Assembly: GCA_036971475.1 (NCBI GenBank)
Contig: JBAIZL010000001.1
Location: forward strand, 135,750,692 to 135,814,691
Direction: 5' to 3'
Source of the DNA: Prosapia bicincta
Taxonomy: Eukaryota > Arthropoda > Insecta > Hemiptera > Cercopidae
DNA length: 64,000 nt
How positions within the stretch are numbered: the stretch's first letter is position 1; every line of letters starts with the position of its first letter. A program made the translations under genes and the position numbers. Shown one piece after another: positions 60,265 through 64,000 of this stretch. The notes under the pieces were generated by a model. The model was not told the DNA's origin, searched no databases, and was given only the letters and a program-made list of their open reading frames with translations.

Positions 60265-60800
60265 TAGTTGGGCGAGTAAATGAGCAGCACTTGCTCTAAT
60301 CGAGGTACAGTGAGCCTTTTAGAGGGGCTACCCGAGTCTTCGATATTACTTGCCGAATTAACACAGAGGTGCCACTAAGTTGGCATCTCAAGTAAACGAC
60401 GGCGGCATAACCGTTCTCAGAAGCATCTGAGAAACCGAAAGTTTCTGTAACTCAAAGTTTCTCGAGTGTGTTATTCGTAATGCACGAGGAATTACAATTT
60501 CTCGTAGAGTATTAGCCGAGTCTGTAAAGGTTTGCCATAATTTAAATTGTTCAGATGGAAGTGGTTCATCCCAGTTCAATCCTTTGATCCAGAGTAGTTG
60601 CATAAAACGTTTGGCCCACATAACAATGGGTGAGAGAAAGCCACAAGGGTCGTAAATCTGGGCAATGATACCGAGAATTTGACGTTTAGTCCTGGAATTG
60701 CTTCAGGAAGATCTTGCAGCAGTTAACTGGAGTTAGATGTCCATTTGCGTAGTTCAAAGCCTCCGCGAGGCAGGAGTGAGGTGAGTTGCTTACGGAGGCT
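60265..60800 (-). pseudogene. BEL/Pao RT thumb/connection, frameshifted
   Basis: An open piece at 60388-60621 (MWAKRFMQLLWIKGLNWDEP, LPSEQFKLWQTF) and broken sequence around it. It lies between the RT active site and RNase H. Confidence 0.82.
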
Positions 60801-61055
60801 CTAAGCCTTTTCTTCAGAGTCAGCTCCAGAGATGATGTCATCTACGAACGTCTGCGTGCGTAGAATATTTGTAGCTTCAGGATAGGAGTCACCTTCGTCT
60901 GCAGCGAGTAGATGTAAGGTTCTAATGGCAAGATACGGTGAACCATTCACTCCGTAAGTCACTGTCGTGAGCTTGTAGATTAAAGAGGGCTGATCTGGAC
61001 TTTCACGCCATAAGATCATCTGATAGCACTGGTGCATTTTTACCTGTCTATACAT
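60801..61055 (-). pseudogene. BEL/Pao RT palm with FVDD active site
   Basis: Contains YKLTTVTYGVNGSPYLAIRT and RTQTFVDDIISGAD, where VDD is the catalytic Asp pair of motif C. It overlaps the next segment (61040 upward) in a different frame, so a frameshift lies near 61040-61055. Confidence 0.92.
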
Positions 61056-62223
61056 TTGACGAATTTCACAAGGACAACGTTATGAATCCGAAAATTTAGT
61101 AATAAATCGCAAATGTTCGTTTGCATCTTTTTGCCTGTTAATAAAATATTATTAAGAGAAATACCATTAGAGGTTTCAGAACTAGCATCAAATACAGTAC
61201 GTAAACGAGTTGTGCTGCTAGACTCCTTTAAAACACCATGGTGAGGAAGGAAGTAATGAGGTACAGTTAGATCAGTATTATGAGCGTATATCATGTGACC
61301 AGAGGCTAAGTAGTCAGCCATAAAATCAGTATATAGGGATTTAAATTGAGGTTGAGCACTAAATTTCTTCTCTAGAGAGTGCAGTCTTTTTTCTGCATTT
61401 AAACGAGATTGACCCAGAGGAGGATGTTCAGTCTTGAATGGTAGTCGGACGCAATATCGGCCAGATTGGTCCCGAGTATGAGTGGTGAGAAAGTGTTCTT
61501 CACATATTGTACCTTCTTGAGAAACCTTAGACACAGCAGGGGGTTCTTCCTGTTGCCAAAACCTTTGTAGTGAGTAGTGAAGATCAATGTCGTTGACAAC
61601 TAGAAATGTAGTTGATAATTGAGAACTAGAGTTACTATGAAGGGCACTGCCATATAGGCATGGCGAGTTACCCATTACTAAAAAGCCAAAGTGTGTGTCT
61701 ATTAACCTGGGTAAACCAGGTCCGAGTTTATAAGCTTCTTGAGTAAGTATGAGTGAAAATAAAGCACCACCAAGAAGAACGTCTATGCCTCCTGGCAAGT
61801 GAAACGTAGAGTCTGCCAAAACATAAGGACGAACCTTGGAAAGAACTTCAGAATCTACTTGTGTGCTTGGTAGGCTAATACATATTTTTTCCAGTATTAA
61901 AAATCTTTCATTAATTGTAATAACCTTGCCCCCAAGAGTTTCAACAGCAACTGAGGTGAGACCTTTTAAGCGTAAGGGTATCTGAGACAATCCTACCACA
62001 CTATGAGTGGTCTTAGTACAAGGAGCACACAATAATTGAGCAGCACTCTCGGTGAGAAAACAATATTGACTGCCAGAGTGAACACGAGCACGGAATACAT
62101 GGGTAATACCGTTAGATGAGGTAAGCCTAACAAGTAGAGTGCCTAAGAGAACAGTATTAGAGGTTTGAGACGTATTCTGCTTTTCTTGACAGGTCTAGTG
62201 ATTGGAGAAGGGGTTATTTCCTG
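61040..62223 (-). pseudogene. BEL/Pao protease and N-terminal RT, copy 2
   Basis: Open from about 62032 to 61040 and recognisable up to 62223. The protease SGSQ motif is at about 62075-62090, with His replacing the catalytic Asp. A TAG and a frameshift separate it from gag, as in copy 1. RT N-terminal words match copy 1 (PHHGVLKESSSTTRLRTVFD, GISLNNILLTG). Confidence 0.9.
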
Positions 62224-63531
62224 TTAAAGTGTCGGAAAGTCTTGACGCAAAGTTTGAGGTGTGGTCTGTTGCAGCGTAGAGTAATTTTCAAAATGTAATA
62301 ATGTATGATGATTTTTGGGGCATTTGTAGCAACTATACTTTGACCTACAGTCGTTAAGATGGTGAGTACCTAAGCATGAGGTACAACGCCCCTTTTCATT
62401 TACAATTTTGAGACGGGATTTGGCGTCCTTACTCTTGAAGTCCGGACACGAATATACCTTATGGTCAATTTTATTGCATATAAAGCATGGATGAGGCTTA
62501 ACTTTAATGGAGGAGCCTTCTCCATAATTGTAGGCCACCAGTGATACCTTTTGTTTAAAGTATTTATTTTGCGAACCAGAGTGGGTGTGTGTACCGGACG
62601 AGGAGGGTTTTGAGGAGAAAGGAGAATGAAGATTGGCATCTTCAACTTCATTACATTCTTTATTTAAAAACTTAATAATTTCCGCTGCATCAGGTATTGT
62701 AGTGGAGTCAACTCTCTCTTCAGTAACATTTGATGAACGGAAGTTTTCAAAACGGTTCCTAAGTTCACTATCCATTTTTCGTAAAACCATAGCAAATAAC
62801 AAAGGATTTTTACTAGTGACATCGATGTCAAGACCTTTAACAGCTTATATATTTCCTGAGTACAAATTTACAAAATTTCTCATTTGTTTAGGCGTGTTGT
62901 TTACCGAGGGCAAATCTAAAATGTGATTGATATGTAAAGTAACTAACCGCCACGGCGAATGATATCTTTCTGTTAATAAGTCATAAGCCACTATATAGTT
63001 AGCGTCAGAAATAAGGAGAGATTTAATTAAATTTAGCGGTTCTCCTGAGATAACGCTCAATAAATATTGAAGCTTAGAAACTGCAGGTAACGATGCATTT
63101 TCATGAATGCTAGCGTTAAATATGTTAATGAATGACATCCATTCGAGAAGTTCACCATCGAAAGTCTTGAGTTCAAGCTTAGGCAGTCGTATATGTAACT
63201 GAGGAGTAACTATTTCACATTTAGGCCTTGTTGATGACATCTTACCTTCTATCGAATATACAGTAGAATTAATATAATCGACTAACTCGTTGACGCTGTT
63301 AAGAGGAGCGTAGTTGGGTTGAAAATTCGGGTTCGCCTGTATTTCTAGTTCATGATAAATGTCTAAGATATCAGACAATTCTTCACGAAGCCTATTTATA
63401 GATTTAGCGCGCACCAACAATTTTTGCAGGATTAACTTATCCGATGTTTTTTTTGTTAGATCAAAAATCTCTTGAATTTGACTAAATACATTTTCTTTCT
63501 TTGATGTAATAACTGCCAAAGATTTTGTCAT
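62224..63531 (-). pseudogene. BEL/Pao gag, copy 2, one in-frame stop
   Basis: Starts at ATG 63531. It has the same DUF1759-type region and three Cys/His knuckles as copy 1 (last one CYKCPKNHHTLLH). The TAA at 62845-62847 is identical to the stop in copy 1, and the frame continues in phase after it. Confidence 0.92.
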
Positions 63532-63930
63532 GATTAAATGATGGTTTTATAATAGAAGATGAGATAACTGCTTTAATTTTTAAATTACAAAATGTTTTAA
63601 AGAGATTAGGCCTATGAGCGTATATGTTTAACGGAGAAATAAATAGGCCTAAGTAAACAACAAATCGACGTAGGATCAATGAGATAACCTTCTATAAACA
63701 ACTGAAATCACTTTTCATAAAATTTTACAATTTATTTAAAACAACATATTAATGCACACCAAAGCCAAACAAAGATGAGAGAAGTACATCAGCTGTTTCA
63801 AATACTGCGACATGAAACTAGTTTTCCAGTGTTTGCATGCACAAACAAAGTTTGAAAAAACTTGTAGAAATTGTAGAAATGAACACATATAATGAAATGT
63901 ATTTTTTTTTTTATAAATCTTAAGGCTTAA
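63532..63930 (-). other. BEL copy 2 5' leader
   Basis: AT-rich non-coding leader matching 54137-54535. Confidence 0.7.
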
Positions 63931-63949
63931 GATCCAGCCCGGAGGACCA
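63931..63949 (-). promoter_or_regulatory. primer-binding site, copy 2 (tRNA-Tyr-like)
   Basis: Minus strand TGGTCCTCCGGGCTGGATC. One base differs from copy 1 and it has the same relation to the tRNA-Tyr 3' end. Confidence 0.68.
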
Positions 63950-63953
63950 AATT

Positions 63954-64000
63954 TGCTTGGTAATAGCACTATCGGAGGACCAATAATTATTATAATTATA
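63954..64000 (-). repeat. end of the 5' LTR of BEL copy 2
   Basis: The last 47 bases match 54559-54606 of the shared LTR with two differences. The rest of the LTR lies beyond the window. Confidence 0.72.

Larger units (their letters stand above)
56742..63953 (-). mobile_element. BEL/Pao LTR retrotransposon copy 2, near full-length
   Basis: Minus-strand element with leader, gag, protease, RT, RNase H and integrase in the usual order. It is followed by the shared LTR, and its 5' LTR is cut by the window edge. It carries several frameshifts and stops and a 1,517-bp Tigger insertion within integrase, so it cannot produce a working polyprotein. Confidence 0.93.

Overview
This is an animal nuclear genome window, most likely from an insect or other arthropod. 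It is AT-rich, shows no operon structure, and is dominated by satellites, microsatellites and transposable elements. It carries BEL/Pao LTR retrotransposons, a Jockey-type LINE, pogo/Tigger DNA transposons, a TIR element with an intact internally fused ORF, and many small palindromic elements built around hammerhead-ribozyme motifs of the type known from Penelope-like retroelements. I found no convincing complete host gene. Two possible host exons (11035-11363 minus; 36414-36452 plus) are weak calls. No tRNA, rRNA or CRISPR was seen.

Layout. 1-2200: 59-bp satellite (about 37 copies). 2.6-4.5 kb: a dispersed repeat and a pogo/Tigger DNA-binding-domain fragment. 5-6.2 kb: first copy of a segmental duplication whose second copy lies at 17.5-19.4 kb. 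6.29-10.49 kb: a satellite complex with an 80-bp array (about 39 copies), a degenerate ~30-bp array and a 71-bp array. 11-20 kb: AT-rich DNA with a decayed 212-bp tandem repeat, an inverted dispersed repeat and two hammerhead palindromes. 20-35 kb: long (CA)n tracts, a microsatellite-flanked repeat present again at 34.3 kb, and an approximately 8-kb block (22-30.3 kb) whose diverged paralogue is at 46.2-51.4 kb. 35-41.6 kb: mostly unrecognised. 41.65-43.62 kb: 5'-truncated LINE with poly(A) tail. 44-51.7 kb: hammerhead remnants and the second paralogous block. 51.7-64 kb: two BEL/Pao copies head-to-tail on the minus strand sharing one LTR. The shared LTR is split by a TIR DNA transposon, and the second copy is split by a 1.5-kb Tigger element.

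The most interesting signal is the set of hammerhead motifs. At least ten loci show the same order: stem I, CTGANGA core, stem II, GAA, a three-base-pair stem III, a cleavage nucleotide, and the stem I return strand. Many are paired head-to-head into near-palindromes. Several have an intact or nearly intact core (16566-16608 plus, 31052-31094 plus, 51498-51540 minus). Hammerhead remnants also lie near both ends of the two paralogous blocks. A second theme is satellite birth: related tandem arrays of 80, 71 and ~30 bp sit beside one copy of a segmental duplication, while the other copy has only a short unexpanded trace of the same motif.
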